Positions 8,188-17,450 are shown, numbered from the stretch's first letter. The stretch: 64,000 bases of DNA from CALKZN01 sp050633585 (GCA_050633585.1 JBOEGT010000057.1:1-64000), one strand, 5' to 3'. The notes: generated from the letters alone by a model not told the origin. Made by a program: numbers and translations.

Positions 8188-9453
8188 ATGAAAAAACAAA
8201 AAATACCCATCACAGGAATGGTGATGCAGGATAAAAATATCGTTGAAATGGTTTATGTACCAGAAGAAGATAAAACTAAACTATTGGTATCAAATGGAGA
8301 AGAAGTATCCGTACATGAGCAATATGAGGCTAATGACAAGCTGTTTGTTCCATACAGTGAGTCAAACAGCTTAATTAAGAATAATATTGTCTTATTGCCC
8401 TCTGGAGCATCTGATTACGAATCGGTAGAGTCACTACTTGAAGAAGTTAAAAACTTTATTCACAAGTATGTTGACCTTGCCCCTATATTTGAAAAGCTAT
8501 CTGCTCATTATGTTTTATTGTCGTGGGTATATGATGGGTTTAATCAAATACCATATCTAAGAAAACTGGGTGACTTTGGAACTGGTAAAACAAGGTTTTT
8601 AACAACCATCGGCTCTATCTGTTACAAACCAATATTTGCTTCTGGTTCATCTTCAATTTCAGCTATTTTCAGAATCCTTGATGAATTCAAAGGAACACTC
8701 ATACTTGATGAAGCTGATTTTAAATTTTCAGATGAAAAAGCAGATATTACTAAGATACTGAATAGTGGTTTTATGAAAGGCTACCCAATACTTAGATGTG
8801 CTTTTAACAAAAATAAAGAGTTTGACCCAGTTGGCTATCAAGTCTATGGATGCAAGGTTATAGCTTCAAGAAAACACTTTCATGATCAAGCTTTAGAATC
8901 AAGATTCATTACTGAAAAAACCTCATTTAGAAAACTTCGTGATGACATTCCCAATGAACTGCCAAATACTTTTGAACAAGAGGCTTTGAACCTGAGGAAC
9001 AAACTATTGCAGTATCGTTTTGATATGCTCACTCTCATATTAGAGTACAGAGTTGACTGGAAAATTAAAGGAATTGAACCAAGAGTAAATCAGATATTCT
9101 CTCCACTCATGCAACTTGCTGATGATGATTTTAAGAAACAGTTAAAAAGTCTTGCTATTGAGTGCAGTAAACAAATTCAAAAAGACCGTTCTGCCACAAT
9201 TGAATACCATGTCTTATTAGCTCTGAAATCACTTCTATGCAATTCAAACAAGGTTTGCATTAAAGACATCGCCGATACTGTTTTTATTCAATATGCGGAC
9301 TATTACGACCGTAAGATTACACCAAGATGGACTGGTCATGTTGTTTCAAAGTCACTCAACATAAAGACTTACAAGTCATCTGGTAAGTTCCACATTTCTC
9401 CTAATCAGGAAGATTACTTAAATACTCTGTATGTCCGTTATGGTCTGGATTAA
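8188..9453 (+). CDS. P-loop ATPase of mobile-element helicase/primase type
   Basis: From ATG 8188 the protein has 421 residues. A Walker A motif GDFGTGKTRF (Lys134) and Walker B LILDEADF (about 172) lie in an AAA+-like core, followed by YQVYGCKVIASR and ALESRFIT (likely sensor and arginine-finger region). The C-terminal third looks like a winged-helix or DNA-binding part. Proteins with this appearance are found on plasmids and integrative elements as replication helicases or primase partners. No primase motif was seen. A TTG two codons earlier is a less likely start. A role in replicating the excised element is inferred. Confidence 0.6.
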   Translation: MKKQKIPITGMVMQDKNIVEMVYVPEEDKTKLLVSNGEEVSVHEQYEANDKLFVPYSESNSLIKNNIVLLPSGASDYESVESLLEEVKNFIHKYVDLAPIFEKLSAHYVLLSWVYDGFNQIPYLRKLGDFGTGKTRFLTTIGSICYKPIFASGSSSISAIFRILDEFKGTLILDEADFKFSDEKADITKILNSGFMKGYPILRCAFNKNKEFDPVGYQVYGCKVIASRKHFHDQALESRFITEKTSFRKLRDDIPNELPNTFEQEALNLRNKLLQYRFDMLTLILEYRVDWKIKGIEPRVNQIFSPLMQLADDDFKKQLKSLAIECSKQIQKDRSATIEYHVLLALKSLLCNSNKVCIKDIADTVFIQYADYYDRKITPRWTGHVVSKSLNIKTYKSSGKFHISPNQEDYLNTLYVRYGLD

Positions 9454-9549
9454 TGTCTTAATGTCTACTGAGGTTGAGTCGGGCTGAATTTATCAGGGTT
9501 TCACGGGGTGATATTGGTAATGTGATGTCACTTTATTCATATACCAATG

Positions 9550-10143
9550 TCATAGCGGAGATTTTGAAAGCCTTCTGGCAGTTTCTATACACGGGTCAAT
9601 TATTGATATGTAATTTAATTGTTCAGAGAGTATCTTGTCATTGATTAACATAATAGCAGGAGTATTTTTTACATGAGAGTCTAATATTTGAACACTTTCA
9701 GAATTGTATTCAAGATTTCTAATCTCATTAAAAACTTTCAGCCCTTCACCTTTAATACTATTGAGCTTATCTCTTTGTTCGTGATGTACACTTATGGGCT
9801 TGCAAGATTGTTTGTGAAGTCTCTTACCGTGATCGTTTAAATTTTCATAGATACGAATAGCATTATCAATGGAATGCAATCGCCCCCTTATAACAACCAT
9901 TTGACCTTGTAATAGGTTTAAGTGTTTTAATTTTTTTTCTTCAAAAGAATCCGCTTGTTGATTATGGAATTGAGCCTTTGTTATTTCAAAAGTTTGCCAA
10001 ACCAAAAACAAGGTTATGATTGTAATAATGGTGTTGAAATTTTTGAAAATAAAAACTTTTAACTTATTGGTATTTAGATTCTTCAGGTTAGCGAATAGTT
10101 TGTTTAACTGTTTTTTTACTATCTCGGTTTTAAATAATGACAT
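9550..10143 (-). CDS. Single-pass membrane protein, unknown
   Basis: The 197-residue protein has a basic N terminus, one transmembrane segment at about residues 33-50 (TIITIITLFLVWQTFEI) and a helical C-terminal domain of about 145 residues with two cysteines. It is transcribed convergently with the P-loop gene and divergently from the HNH gene. I do not recognise the family; membrane proteins of this type occur in defence clusters, but nothing here identifies one. Confidence 0.55.
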   Translation of the reverse strand: MSLFKTEIVKKQLNKLFANLKNLNTNKLKVFIFKNFNTIITIITLFLVWQTFEITKAQFHNQQADSFEEKKLKHLNLLQGQMVVIRGRLHSIDNAIRIYENLNDHGKRLHKQSCKPISVHHEQRDKLNSIKGEGLKVFNEIRNLEYNSESVQILDSHVKNTPAIMLINDKILSEQLNYISIIDPCIETARRLSKSPL

Positions 10144-10218
10144 CTTTAATTTTCCATATTTGTCTCAATATTACATATGAGATAAAAATTATGGTTTTCA
10201 AGGTTTAAGAAATAAAAC

Positions 10219-11340
10219 ATGATTGGTAAGTTTGAAAAATGTGTACTGTGTGAAATTAACGAGGCTTCAAGTAAAGAGCATATAATTCCTAGTGCTATTG
10301 GCGGAAAAAAGACCGTAATAGGTTTTATCTGTGAGTCTTGTAATAACGAAACAGGAACAAAATGGGATGCAAAACTGATTAGCCAATTACATCCACTGTC
10401 TGTATTTTTCGACATTAAACCTGATAGAGGAAAGCTAGGTAGACTAAAGACCGAAACAACTTCAGGAGAAAAAATACTTTACTCTTCAGGTGGTAAAGTT
10501 GAAAGGGTTAAACCTGAAATTAGTAGGAATAAAAAAGGAAATTTAGAAGAAATTCAAATAATTGCCAATAACGAACAACAAGCCAGAGAGGTTCTAAATG
10601 GTTTATCAAGAAAGCGCGATATTGATATAGATTCTGCACTTCAAAGCATTATCCCAGAGTCTAATTATATGGATGACATGGTCAAACTAAACTTGGAATT
10701 TGGTGGGATTGACCAGGGCAAGTCAATTGTAAAAACAGCTTTAGCTATGGCTTTCTCTGCTGGTGTTGATTTACAGAAATGCAATACGGCGCTGGGCTTT
10801 TTAAAAGATAAAAAAGTTGAACCTCCATTTGGCTATTACCATGAAAATGACTTAATTCAAGACAGAGAAAAAGAGCTACCTATTCACTGTGTTCATATTC
10901 AATCAAACGAAGAAGAGTCTAACCTTTGTGCGTATATAGAGTATTTTGGTGTTAGGAAAATTATCGTATGTCTATCTGAAAACTATTCTGGCAAACCTGT
11001 TTACGAAACTTATGCTATTGACCCCACTAGCGGTAAAGAATTAAAACCCTCAATTACTATGAATTTTAGTAATTCAGACCTTCATGATATTTATAGATAC
11101 AAATACTGTAATCAGCAAAAAGAAATTAATTCTTTCTCTGAAGTATTCGCCGCAAAGTATCGCCAAGACCAAGACAATGAACTTAAACGAGCTATAGAAG
11201 TTGCCATATCAAAGGCATTTGACGAGACATTAAATAAATTTGGAAATGAGCCAAGTGAAGACGCAAATCAGTTTTGTGCTGAAAAGGTTATTGAAAACCT
11301 AAATCCTTATATAAAACATATATTGGGCATTAAACGATAA
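10219..11340 (+). CDS. HNH-like nuclease-domain protein
   Basis: The 373-residue protein begins with a compact zinc-bound HNH-type motif: Cys8/Cys11, EHIIP with His21, then CESCNN with Cys38/Cys41. The remaining 300 residues are of unknown fold and probably determine specificity. HNH proteins of this layout occur as restriction or defence nucleases and in mobile elements. No modification methylase is adjacent, so it is not a simple restriction-modification pair. It begins 75 bases from the divergent membrane protein gene. Confidence 0.65.
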   Translation: MIGKFEKCVLCEINEASSKEHIIPSAIGGKKTVIGFICESCNNETGTKWDAKLISQLHPLSVFFDIKPDRGKLGRLKTETTSGEKILYSSGGKVERVKPEISRNKKGNLEEIQIIANNEQQAREVLNGLSRKRDIDIDSALQSIIPESNYMDDMVKLNLEFGGIDQGKSIVKTALAMAFSAGVDLQKCNTALGFLKDKKVEPPFGYYHENDLIQDREKELPIHCVHIQSNEEESNLCAYIEYFGVRKIIVCLSENYSGKPVYETYAIDPTSGKELKPSITMNFSNSDLHDIYRYKYCNQQKEINSFSEVFAAKYRQDQDNELKRAIEVAISKAFDETLNKFGNEPSEDANQFCAEKVIENLNPYIKHILGIKR

Positions 11341-11365
11341 ATTTACCTCCCCCCAAAAAAGACAC

Positions 11366-11379
11366 TTTTTCATTCCATG
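11366..11379. promoter_or_regulatory. TTTTTCATTCCATG motif upstream of XRE gene
   Basis: The motif matches the right arm at 8141-8150 and the motif at 12913. It lies about 66 bases before the ATG at 11445 and could be an operator for that operon. Confidence 0.4.
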
Positions 11380-11444
11380 GTGTAAGTAGTTTTTTTCGCT
11401 AAAATTGTACACGGTTTAACTGCTAATAGTTGAGCCTGTACTTT

Positions 11445-11795
11445 ATGAATAAACATCAAAAACAATATTTTAAATCCCAACGAAAAAAACATGGGTTAAG
11501 CCAGTCTCAAATGGCAAAAATACTAGGAAAGACTCCAAAGTATTTATCAAAGTTAGAAAACGGACATAATCAACCTAATCTTGAAATAGTCCTCTCATAC
11601 TATCTTCTATTTGGAATAGATATTAAAAAGCTCATACCCGACCACTATTACAAGTTGCAGAATAGCTTGGCAAACACATTAGAAAAGCAACCATATTTAA
11701 TGCCTAACAAAACAATATCTGAGGGTATAAGAAACAGGTTGAATATCTCTCACTTAAAAGACAAATCTAATTTAATGGAGTATGCAGATAGATAG
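11445..11795 (+). CDS. XRE-family helix-turn-helix regulator
   Basis: From ATG 11445 the protein has 116 residues. The N-terminal helix-turn-helix (HGLSQSQMAKILGKTPKYLSK, about residues 15-40) is typical of Cro/CI regulators. The C-terminal half is unassigned. An in-frame TTG at 11430 is rejected for lack of a ribosome site. Its end overlaps the start of the RuvC-like gene by 14 bases, indicating translational coupling. The TTTTCATTCC motif upstream may be its binding site. Confidence 0.8.
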   Translation: MNKHQKQYFKSQRKKHGLSQSQMAKILGKTPKYLSKLENGHNQPNLEIVLSYYLLFGIDIKKLIPDHYYKLQNSLANTLEKQPYLMPNKTISEGIRNRLNISHLKDKSNLMEYADR

Positions 11796-12276
11796 TTTTA
11801 GAACCCACAAAGTATTGTCTATTTATCCTAATATCCACGGCTTTGCATTTAGCTATTTTGAGTCACCAAGAGACTTAGTTGACTGGGGTAATATCAGTTT
11901 CAAAGGAAAAAATTACGACCAGAAACTACAAAACCTCATAGACACACTCAATCCAGAAATCATTGTCACAGAAGACAACAAAGGTAGTGAGTCAGGTCGT
12001 AGTAAACGAGTAAACAAGATACTGGATGACTTGTACAAACTAACCAAGAAAAACAATATTTATCTGAAGAAATATTCTCCATCCATGATTAAAGGCGTAT
12101 TTGATTGTTTTGAAGCCTATAACAAACATGAACGAGCTATATTAGTTGCTTCATGGTTTCCTGAACTGACAACCAAACTACCACCTAAAAGAAAAATATG
12201 GCTTCCTGAACATTACAGAATGGGTGTATTTGACTCAATGACTTATGCCCTAGCTTTCTTCTATACCGAAGGTTGA
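11782..12276 (+). CDS. RuvC-like (RNase H fold) protein
   Basis: The 164-residue protein starts inside the XRE gene end. The pattern VLSIYPNIHGFAFSYFE resembles the first strands of RuvC-type Holliday junction resolvases, but the usual first aspartate is replaced by tyrosine. IIVTEDN and a C-terminal FDSMTYALAF fit later active-site regions. Mobile elements often carry such proteins beside RadC-like and coupling-type genes. The missing acid makes catalysis uncertain; a DNA-binding or structural role is possible. Confidence 0.55.
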   Translation: MQIDSFRTHKVLSIYPNIHGFAFSYFESPRDLVDWGNISFKGKNYDQKLQNLIDTLNPEIIVTEDNKGSESGRSKRVNKILDDLYKLTKKNNIYLKKYSPSMIKGVFDCFEAYNKHERAILVASWFPELTTKLPPKRKIWLPEHYRMGVFDSMTYALAFFYTEG

Positions 12277-12362
12277 TGCTTTACCCCAAGAATCAATCAT
12301 TGAGGGGTAAGCGAAGTTATCTATTTGATAGCGAATAATCAACCAGAAGAAAGGAGGACGAT

Positions 12363-12869
12363 ATGTCTAACCCAAAATCTGAAACACATATTGAAGAATC
12401 AGATGGCAGTTACAAATTTTTAAAACCTGTAACTAAAGAAGAAATAATCCAAATAGCTCTTACCTTACAGTTAGAAAATATTAAAGAAATGCCCTTGCTA
12501 AATGGTTCAACAGATAGCCAAGACTTTCTAAAATTACATTTATCTGACCGCGAGCAAGAAGTATTTACTGTATTGTTTCTCAATAACCGCCATATTCTCA
12601 TTTCATGTGTAGATATGTTCTTTGGCACTATTAACGGGGCTTCAGTTTATCCAAGAGAAATTGTGAAAGAAGCATTAAAACAAAATGCTGCATCAATCAT
12701 TGTTGCTCACAATCATCCCTCTGGGATACCTGAACCTAGTCATGCTGATATACAGTTAACTAAAACTATATATCAAGCTTTAGACACGGTGGATATAAAG
12801 TTGTTGGACCATATCATTGTGGGCTGTGGCAAAACAGCTAGCTTGGCAGAAAGAGGTTTAGTTCCTTAG
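12363..12869 (+). CDS. RadC-family JAB/MPN-domain protein (island copy)
   Basis: The 168-residue protein contains the JAB metalloprotease-like motif VAHNHPSGIPEPSHAD and the preceding GTINGASVYPREIVKEAL, the core of RadC proteins. It lacks the N-terminal helix-hairpin-helix half that the chromosomal RadC at 30951-31751 has. RadC-type proteins are common on islands and prophages, with no proven repair role. A strong ribosome site (AAGGAGG) precedes the ATG. It follows the RuvC-like gene and ends at a terminator. Confidence 0.88.
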   Translation: MSNPKSETHIEESDGSYKFLKPVTKEEIIQIALTLQLENIKEMPLLNGSTDSQDFLKLHLSDREQEVFTVLFLNNRHILISCVDMFFGTINGASVYPREIVKEALKQNAASIIVAHNHPSGIPEPSHADIQLTKTIYQALDTVDIKLLDHIIVGCGKTASLAERGLVP

Positions 12870-12873
12870 CCAC

Positions 12874-12904
12874 AAAAGCACCTAGTTTAAATAGGTGCTT
12901 TTTT
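12874..12904 (+). terminator. Terminator after the radC-like gene
   Basis: AAAAGCACCTA pairs with TAGGTGCTTTT around a 7-base loop, ending in a T run. Confidence 0.85.
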
Positions 12905-12912
12905 GTTCCTAA

Positions 12913-12935
12913 TTTCATTCCGTTCTTCAAATCAG
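12913..12935. promoter_or_regulatory. TTTCATTCC motif upstream of coupling-protein-like gene
   Basis: TTTCATTCC followed by TTCAAAT with similar spacing as at 8142-8160. It lies 36 bases before the ATG at 12957, so it could be a shared operator or promoter element. Confidence 0.4.
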
Positions 12936-12956
12936 TTTTCTTGTAAAACTGTTTTC

Positions 12957-14129
12957 ATGGAAGATTTAAGAAAATTAAGGTTTATACCAAAAGATAACAG
13001 TCCAACTGTACATTTTGCAGAAGCCAAGCATAAAACAAAAAAGTACAGAGTAGGAATTAAAGAAAAAGATCGCTTTCAGCACACCTATATCATTGGTAAA
13101 ACTGGTACAGGTAAAACGACCTTGATGAAGATCAAAATTAAGCAAGATATTCAAAATGGAAAAGGTATAGCCATTTTTGACCCACATGGTGACCTAGCCG
13201 AATCTGTTATATCTATGATCCCACAACACAGACAAAAAGACTTAATTTACTTTGATTTCCCAAACCCTAATTGCAAGCTGCAATATAACCCTATAAAACG
13301 AGTCTCACTTCATAAACGACCACTGGTTGCATCAGGTCTACTAGAAGCCTTTAAAAAGCAATTTGGGGCTGATTCATGGGGCGTTCGTATGGAACATATA
13401 CTGCGTAACTGTTTGTTGACATTACTTGACCAAAAACATGCTGACTTTTCGTGTATCACTAAATTATTAAATGACAAAGACTACCGAAATGAATGCATTA
13501 GAAATATATCAAATGAATCGGTTATTGATTTTTGGAAGTACGAATTTAATCAATACCCTCCATACACTAGACAGTCTGCTATTGCACCGATTCAGAATAA
13601 GGTAGGTGCATATTTATCTAACCCTGTAACTAAACGAATATTGGTAGATAATCAAAATGATGTGTCATTCAGACAGGCAATGGATAGTAATAAAATTATT
13701 GTGTTTAATTTAGCCAAAGGTCGTATTGGTGATGACGCATCAAATTTGCTGGGTGGGTTATTTTTAACTTCACTAGGATTGTCCGCATTTTCGCGTCAGG
13801 ATATTCCAGAAAATCAGAGACAATCATTTTTCATCTACTGTGATGAATTTCAAAATTTTACAACTCCATTTATGGTAAATGCATTATCGGAATTAAGGAA
13901 GTATAAAATTGGTCTAATTCTCGCTCATCAATATTTAAAACAAATTGATAATGATATTCGCGAGGCTATTTTAGGAAATGTGGGGACTATGATTGTGTTT
14001 CGTGTCGGCGTTGCCGACGCGTCATATTTTGCTCGTGAATTTGATGGAAAAATTTCAATTACTAATCAACCCAACTTTTCTATGTGTTTAAGGTCTATTG
14101 AGAATGGTAATTTTAGTGCAAATATTTAA
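12957..14129 (+). CDS. TraD/VirD4-type coupling ATPase-like protein
   Basis: From ATG 12957 the protein has 390 residues. It has a Walker A IIGKTGTGKTTLMK near residue 45, IFDPHGDLAES (motif of T4CP/HerA ATPases), a Walker B IYCDEFQNF (about 295) and the following helicase-like LILAHQYLKQID. There are no N-terminal membrane segments, and the C terminus is short. Such proteins either drive DNA to a secretion channel or act as soluble DNA-pumping ATPases. No relaxase or channel genes are present, so it may use a helper conjugative system or serve in defence or partition. An in-frame upstream ATG (12903) falls in the terminator and is rejected. Confidence 0.75.
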   Translation: MEDLRKLRFIPKDNSPTVHFAEAKHKTKKYRVGIKEKDRFQHTYIIGKTGTGKTTLMKIKIKQDIQNGKGIAIFDPHGDLAESVISMIPQHRQKDLIYFDFPNPNCKLQYNPIKRVSLHKRPLVASGLLEAFKKQFGADSWGVRMEHILRNCLLTLLDQKHADFSCITKLLNDKDYRNECIRNISNESVIDFWKYEFNQYPPYTRQSAIAPIQNKVGAYLSNPVTKRILVDNQNDVSFRQAMDSNKIIVFNLAKGRIGDDASNLLGGLFLTSLGLSAFSRQDIPENQRQSFFIYCDEFQNFTTPFMVNALSELRKYKIGLILAHQYLKQIDNDIREAILGNVGTMIVFRVGVADASYFAREFDGKISITNQPNFSMCLRSIENGNFSANI

Positions 14130-14289
14130 AATTCGTAATCATTTGATGTTTGAGTACCGTAAACTCTAGCAAGCAATTAAGCTATTGTTTAAATTTAAAT
14201 TAATGATAATATTATTTTAGTTAAAGATATTTTGCCTTTTTGTTTTGTTCATAATTTTGTGAACATTATTGACAAATAGAGAGGTGAAT

Positions 14290-14634
14290 ATGTCTTTATT
14301 AATTGAATGTGTTTACAGTGCAGCTCGTTATAAAAATAAAAATCATAACACCTGCTTTTATACTCAAGAAAGCATTAGTTTATTGAATCAAAACCTTTTA
14401 ATAAATTTAAAGGTTTTGGAGAATCAACTTAGCTCGTTAAATTTTTTCGAAGAAGATTTTTACGAAACTCAAGTCGCCATTAAGGTTGTTTATTTAAAGT
14501 CTAAGGGAGTTGAAACTTCTCTATCTTTAAATTTTGATTTATGTTTTATAATCTCGATTTTTATGGAAATGAAAGCATATTTTGACGAAATTGAATTATT
14601 TATAATGCTAAAAAAACATAGAATGATTTTGTGA
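14290..14634 (+). CDS. Hypothetical protein
   Basis: From ATG 14290 (GAGAGGTG upstream) the protein has 114 residues. It is low in charge, rich in Leu, Phe, Asn and Ser, with no signal peptide, motif or clear membrane segment. A terminator follows. An in-frame TTG at 14269 is less likely as the start. I do not recognise it. Confidence 0.5.
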   Translation: MSLLIECVYSAARYKNKNHNTCFYTQESISLLNQNLLINLKVLENQLSSLNFFEEDFYETQVAIKVVYLKSKGVETSLSLNFDLCFIISIFMEMKAYFDEIELFIMLKKHRMIL

Positions 14635-14650
14635 CATGAGAATGATTTTA

Positions 14651-14674
14651 CCCCATAAAAAAATGGGGTTTTTT
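14651..14674 (+). terminator. Terminator before the kinase operon
   Basis: CCCCAT and ATGGGG form a short stem around an A-rich loop, followed by six T. It isolates the kinase operon from upstream transcription. Confidence 0.75.
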
Positions 14675-14694
14675 ATTTTAGTTGGAGAAATTGT

Positions 14695-16332
14695 ATGGAT
14701 ATAAAAAATTTAGTAAACATCATCTCAGATATTAGTAGTGAAACTGATATTTCAGAGTGTGCTCAACATTTAGCAAATGAAATAAGAAAAGAAAGCCATT
14801 CAAAATCTAGCTCTGTATATATATATGATCGTTATAAAAGTTCATATAAATTATATGCTAGTGCAGGAAGTTCAAAACTAACGGATTTAATTGCAATTGA
14901 AGAAGTTGATGAACTGATTTTTGACCAAAACTGTGAAAGGTCATTCCGAGGAGACTTTATGTGCGGCTTTTGTATTTTTGATAACACTAACCATTTTGAT
15001 AAAGATAACTCAATCAAAGCACTGAGTAGTTTGATTGCTATTTTATATAATAGGTTGTTTTCCATTTCTATTTTTACAAACATGCATGTGCCTATCAAGT
15101 TAAACGATTCTGCTCATGAGTACAGAAGGTCTTTGCTTAATATAGCCCAAAAAAGTTCTGCAGTGCCGTATAGTGTGCACTTTGCGAAAACTGAGGAAGG
15201 TTGGACTCAAAAATACTTTTGGAACAATTACTCCCATGAATATCAGGATAGTATTCGGAGTGAAAAAATTTCTGACATGGATTCAATTAGTTATTTAAAC
15301 TCATTGAGTGATCATACTTTTTCAATACTTAACAAATCAGAAATTTCTCAAAATCCACTTTTAAATACAACTAAGCTATCAGGTTTATCTTCAGGAGTTT
15401 TGTGTAAATCAAAGCTTGGTGAAGACGGATTTATTGTTATTCTGTATGGCTTTCCAGTTAAGTATACATTTAGCACTCTAGAATTAAATGGCTACATGAG
15501 TTTAACGAATGCTATAGGTATTTCTGCATCTAATTACCTAAGTATTCATAAAGATAAAGAAGAGCAAATTCATGAGCAGCAAATGGACGAGTTGAGCGGA
15601 ACTTTAGAACTTATAAGAATTGTTAGACATGATTTAGCTGCAAACCTAGATGCTGTGACTTTTTCATTAATAACCTTAAAAGGAATCTCTCAAAAGAGAA
15701 AAAATATTGATTCTACAGATATCTCAGAAAAACTAACCAAACTTATGTCTGTTGTTGATGCATCAAAAAAAATTGTAGCGTCAATTAAAACTCTTATGTA
15801 TGAGCCAGAGTTTAAAGAAGAAGATATAAACCTTAATGACTTTAGAGATAGTATTTTGTCAAGTTTTGGCGGAAGAGGGGAATGTAATAATGTTTCATTT
15901 AATATATCAGAAATGGACCATGTGATTCTTGCTGATAAAGCTAGATTGAGACAAATTTTTAATAACTTAATTTTGAATTCTCTAGAAGCATTTAAAAGTA
16001 ATAGGAACCGATTACCTAAACATAATAGAAAGTTTATTGATATTTCAGTTTTTGAAGTTAAAAAGAATGAAAGTATTACTTTAAGGTATAGCGACAATGC
16101 AGGTGGAATCATTAAAAATGAAATTTTTTCTGCAGCTAAAAAAGCAAATTGTGACACAGAGGATATCAGTCAATTAGTATTTGAAAAGCGTGTCACAACG
16201 AAGTCAAAAGGCAGCGGTAATGGAATGCACATCTCTAGGGTTTTGTCTGAAAAACTCAATGGATCACTGATACTTGTAAGTTTCAATCATGGAGGTATAA
16301 TCTTCGACTTAAAGTTGCCTATAGGGAAATAA
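14695..16332 (+). CDS. Soluble sensor histidine kinase
   Basis: The 545-residue protein has no membrane segment. The first 300 residues look like one or two GAF-like sensory domains. A phosphoacceptor region follows (RIVRHDLAANLDAV, His312), then N box (FNNLILNSLEAF), G1 (YSDNAGGI) and G2 (KGSGNGMHISRV) of a complete kinase ATPase domain. It would autophosphorylate in response to a cytoplasmic cue and pass the phosphate to the response regulator starting two bases after its stop. A cytoplasmic kinase on an island, beside toxin-like genes, points to sensing invasion or stress; the ligand is unknown. Confidence 0.85.
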   Translation: MDIKNLVNIISDISSETDISECAQHLANEIRKESHSKSSSVYIYDRYKSSYKLYASAGSSKLTDLIAIEEVDELIFDQNCERSFRGDFMCGFCIFDNTNHFDKDNSIKALSSLIAILYNRLFSISIFTNMHVPIKLNDSAHEYRRSLLNIAQKSSAVPYSVHFAKTEEGWTQKYFWNNYSHEYQDSIRSEKISDMDSISYLNSLSDHTFSILNKSEISQNPLLNTTKLSGLSSGVLCKSKLGEDGFIVILYGFPVKYTFSTLELNGYMSLTNAIGISASNYLSIHKDKEEQIHEQQMDELSGTLELIRIVRHDLAANLDAVTFSLITLKGISQKRKNIDSTDISEKLTKLMSVVDASKKIVASIKTLMYEPEFKEEDINLNDFRDSILSSFGGRGECNNVSFNISEMDHVILADKARLRQIFNNLILNSLEAFKSNRNRLPKHNRKFIDISVFEVKKNESITLRYSDNAGGIIKNEIFSAAKKANCDTEDISQLVFEKRVTTKSKGSGNGMHISRVLSEKLNGSLILVSFNHGGIIFDLKLPIGK

Positions 16333-16334
16333 CA

Positions 16335-17162
16335 GTGATCAATGTATTAGTTGTTGAAGATAATCTTGAGAATTTAAATTCAAGGGTTGAGTATTTTAAA
16401 AGTCAAGATAATAATGTTCTAGGCGTAACTGATTCAGACTCGGCAATAGGGGCTATTAGATCGCTTCCAAATTTCGATTTAGTTATAACAGACATTGATT
16501 TGAAGGATAAGGCAGAAAGCCAATCTTCTTTAAATAAAAATGGTGTTCAATTGGCTAAATGGATTAAATCACATAATTTTCCCTGCTATCTAGTTGGATA
16601 CTCTGCTCAGTTTGGTGATGGGCAACTGTCTGATGAAGAGCTGACTTTTTTTGATGATTTTGAAGATAGGAGTTCCGGTGCAGAAGCTATAGAAAATAAA
16701 CTTCTCTATTGGACTCGTGAAGCTAAAAATATAGATTCAAAAGCACATTACGATAAGCAAGTTAAACACCTAGTTGAAGAAAGGAATATAGCTACTAAAG
16801 AAGAAGTTAAATCTGCTTTAGAATTATTAGAACTATCAGATATGTTTACCTCAGGTGAAAATATTATTGGTGAATATTTAAAATCAAATTTTGAATTAAG
16901 AATTTTTTTACCCGAATATAAATCTGTGATACGCAGGCCTTTTCCAGCATGGGTAGGTTTTGAAGATGAGTCTTACTTTATTGAAGTAGTTGGTCAACCA
17001 TACCTTTATGCTGATGGTGCAACTGAAGAAGATGCCGAAATTAAATTAAAAGAACTTATGTTCGAGTTTTATGAAGACTTAAGTGAAGTTCAAAATCAAG
17101 GCTTGAGTCCTGTTCTGGTTAACTTAAAGCAGTGTTTGTGTGCTTTATATAATGATGATTAA
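16335..17162 (+). CDS. Response regulator with a C-terminal HicB-like domain
   Basis: Starts with GTG two bases after the kinase stop. Residues 1-125 form a receiver domain: acidic pair E8/D9, acceptor D53 in VITDIDL, and a Ser at GYSAQ. The usual receiver lysine is not obvious. A helical linker follows, then from about residue 190 a domain (PAWVGFEDESYFIEVVG then YADGATEEDAEIKLKEL) matching the pattern of HicB-type antitoxins. There is no DNA-binding output domain. The next gene encodes a HicA-like protein and overlaps this one. The simplest reading is a phosphorylation-controlled antitoxin; the HicB match is by pattern only. Confidence 0.65.
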   Translation: MINVLVVEDNLENLNSRVEYFKSQDNNVLGVTDSDSAIGAIRSLPNFDLVITDIDLKDKAESQSSLNKNGVQLAKWIKSHNFPCYLVGYSAQFGDGQLSDEELTFFDDFEDRSSGAEAIENKLLYWTREAKNIDSKAHYDKQVKHLVEERNIATKEEVKSALELLELSDMFTSGENIIGEYLKSNFELRIFLPEYKSVIRRPFPAWVGFEDESYFIEVVGQPYLYADGATEEDAEIKLKELMFEFYEDLSEVQNQGLSPVLVNLKQCLCALYNDD

Positions 17163-17439
17163 GCACTTAAAAACGAAACAATTAGACTCTGTGTTTCAAA
17201 AGTTAAAAATTGAAAAAAAATCTTGCAAGCATCATGTAAAAGGTTATTTGGTAGAAAATGGAGTAAAAATTCTTCCATTGAGGTACTCTTTTGGCTCTAA
17301 AGGGATGAAAGGTAGGAGCCTTCAGTTATTTAGGAAAAGCATGTCACTAGATGCGAGTCAATTTTCTGCAATGGTAAGTTGTACAATGACTCGTGATGAA
17401 TACATTGAAACTTTACAACAACTCAAGTTGATAAAGTAA
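17152..17439 (+). CDS. HicA-like small basic protein, candidate toxin
   Basis: From ATG 17152 (another at 17155) the protein has 95 residues and overlaps the regulator gene by 11 bases. It is strongly basic; KHHVKGYLVENGVKI, YSFGSKG and SCTMTRDEYIETL match the layout of HicA-like RNA-binding toxins (His near a beta hairpin, then a conserved serine-glycine, then an ending helix). Paired with a HicB-like domain upstream it would be a toxin whose antitoxin is fused to a receiver. Not proven; it may be an RNA-binding accessory instead. Confidence 0.5.
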   Translation: MMIKHLKTKQLDSVFQKLKIEKKSCKHHVKGYLVENGVKILPLRYSFGSKGMKGRSLQLFRKSMSLDASQFSAMVSCTMTRDEYIETLQQLKLIK

Positions 17440-17450
17440 ATCAATTTTTT

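Noticed and set aside
10146..10415. Minus-strand frame of 89 codons between the membrane protein and HNH genes
   Set aside because: It is mainly opposite the HNH motif coding region and shows no motif or ribosome site.
15690..16157. Open frame of 155 codons opposite the histidine kinase
   Set aside because: The kinase ATPase motifs lie on the plus strand across it.
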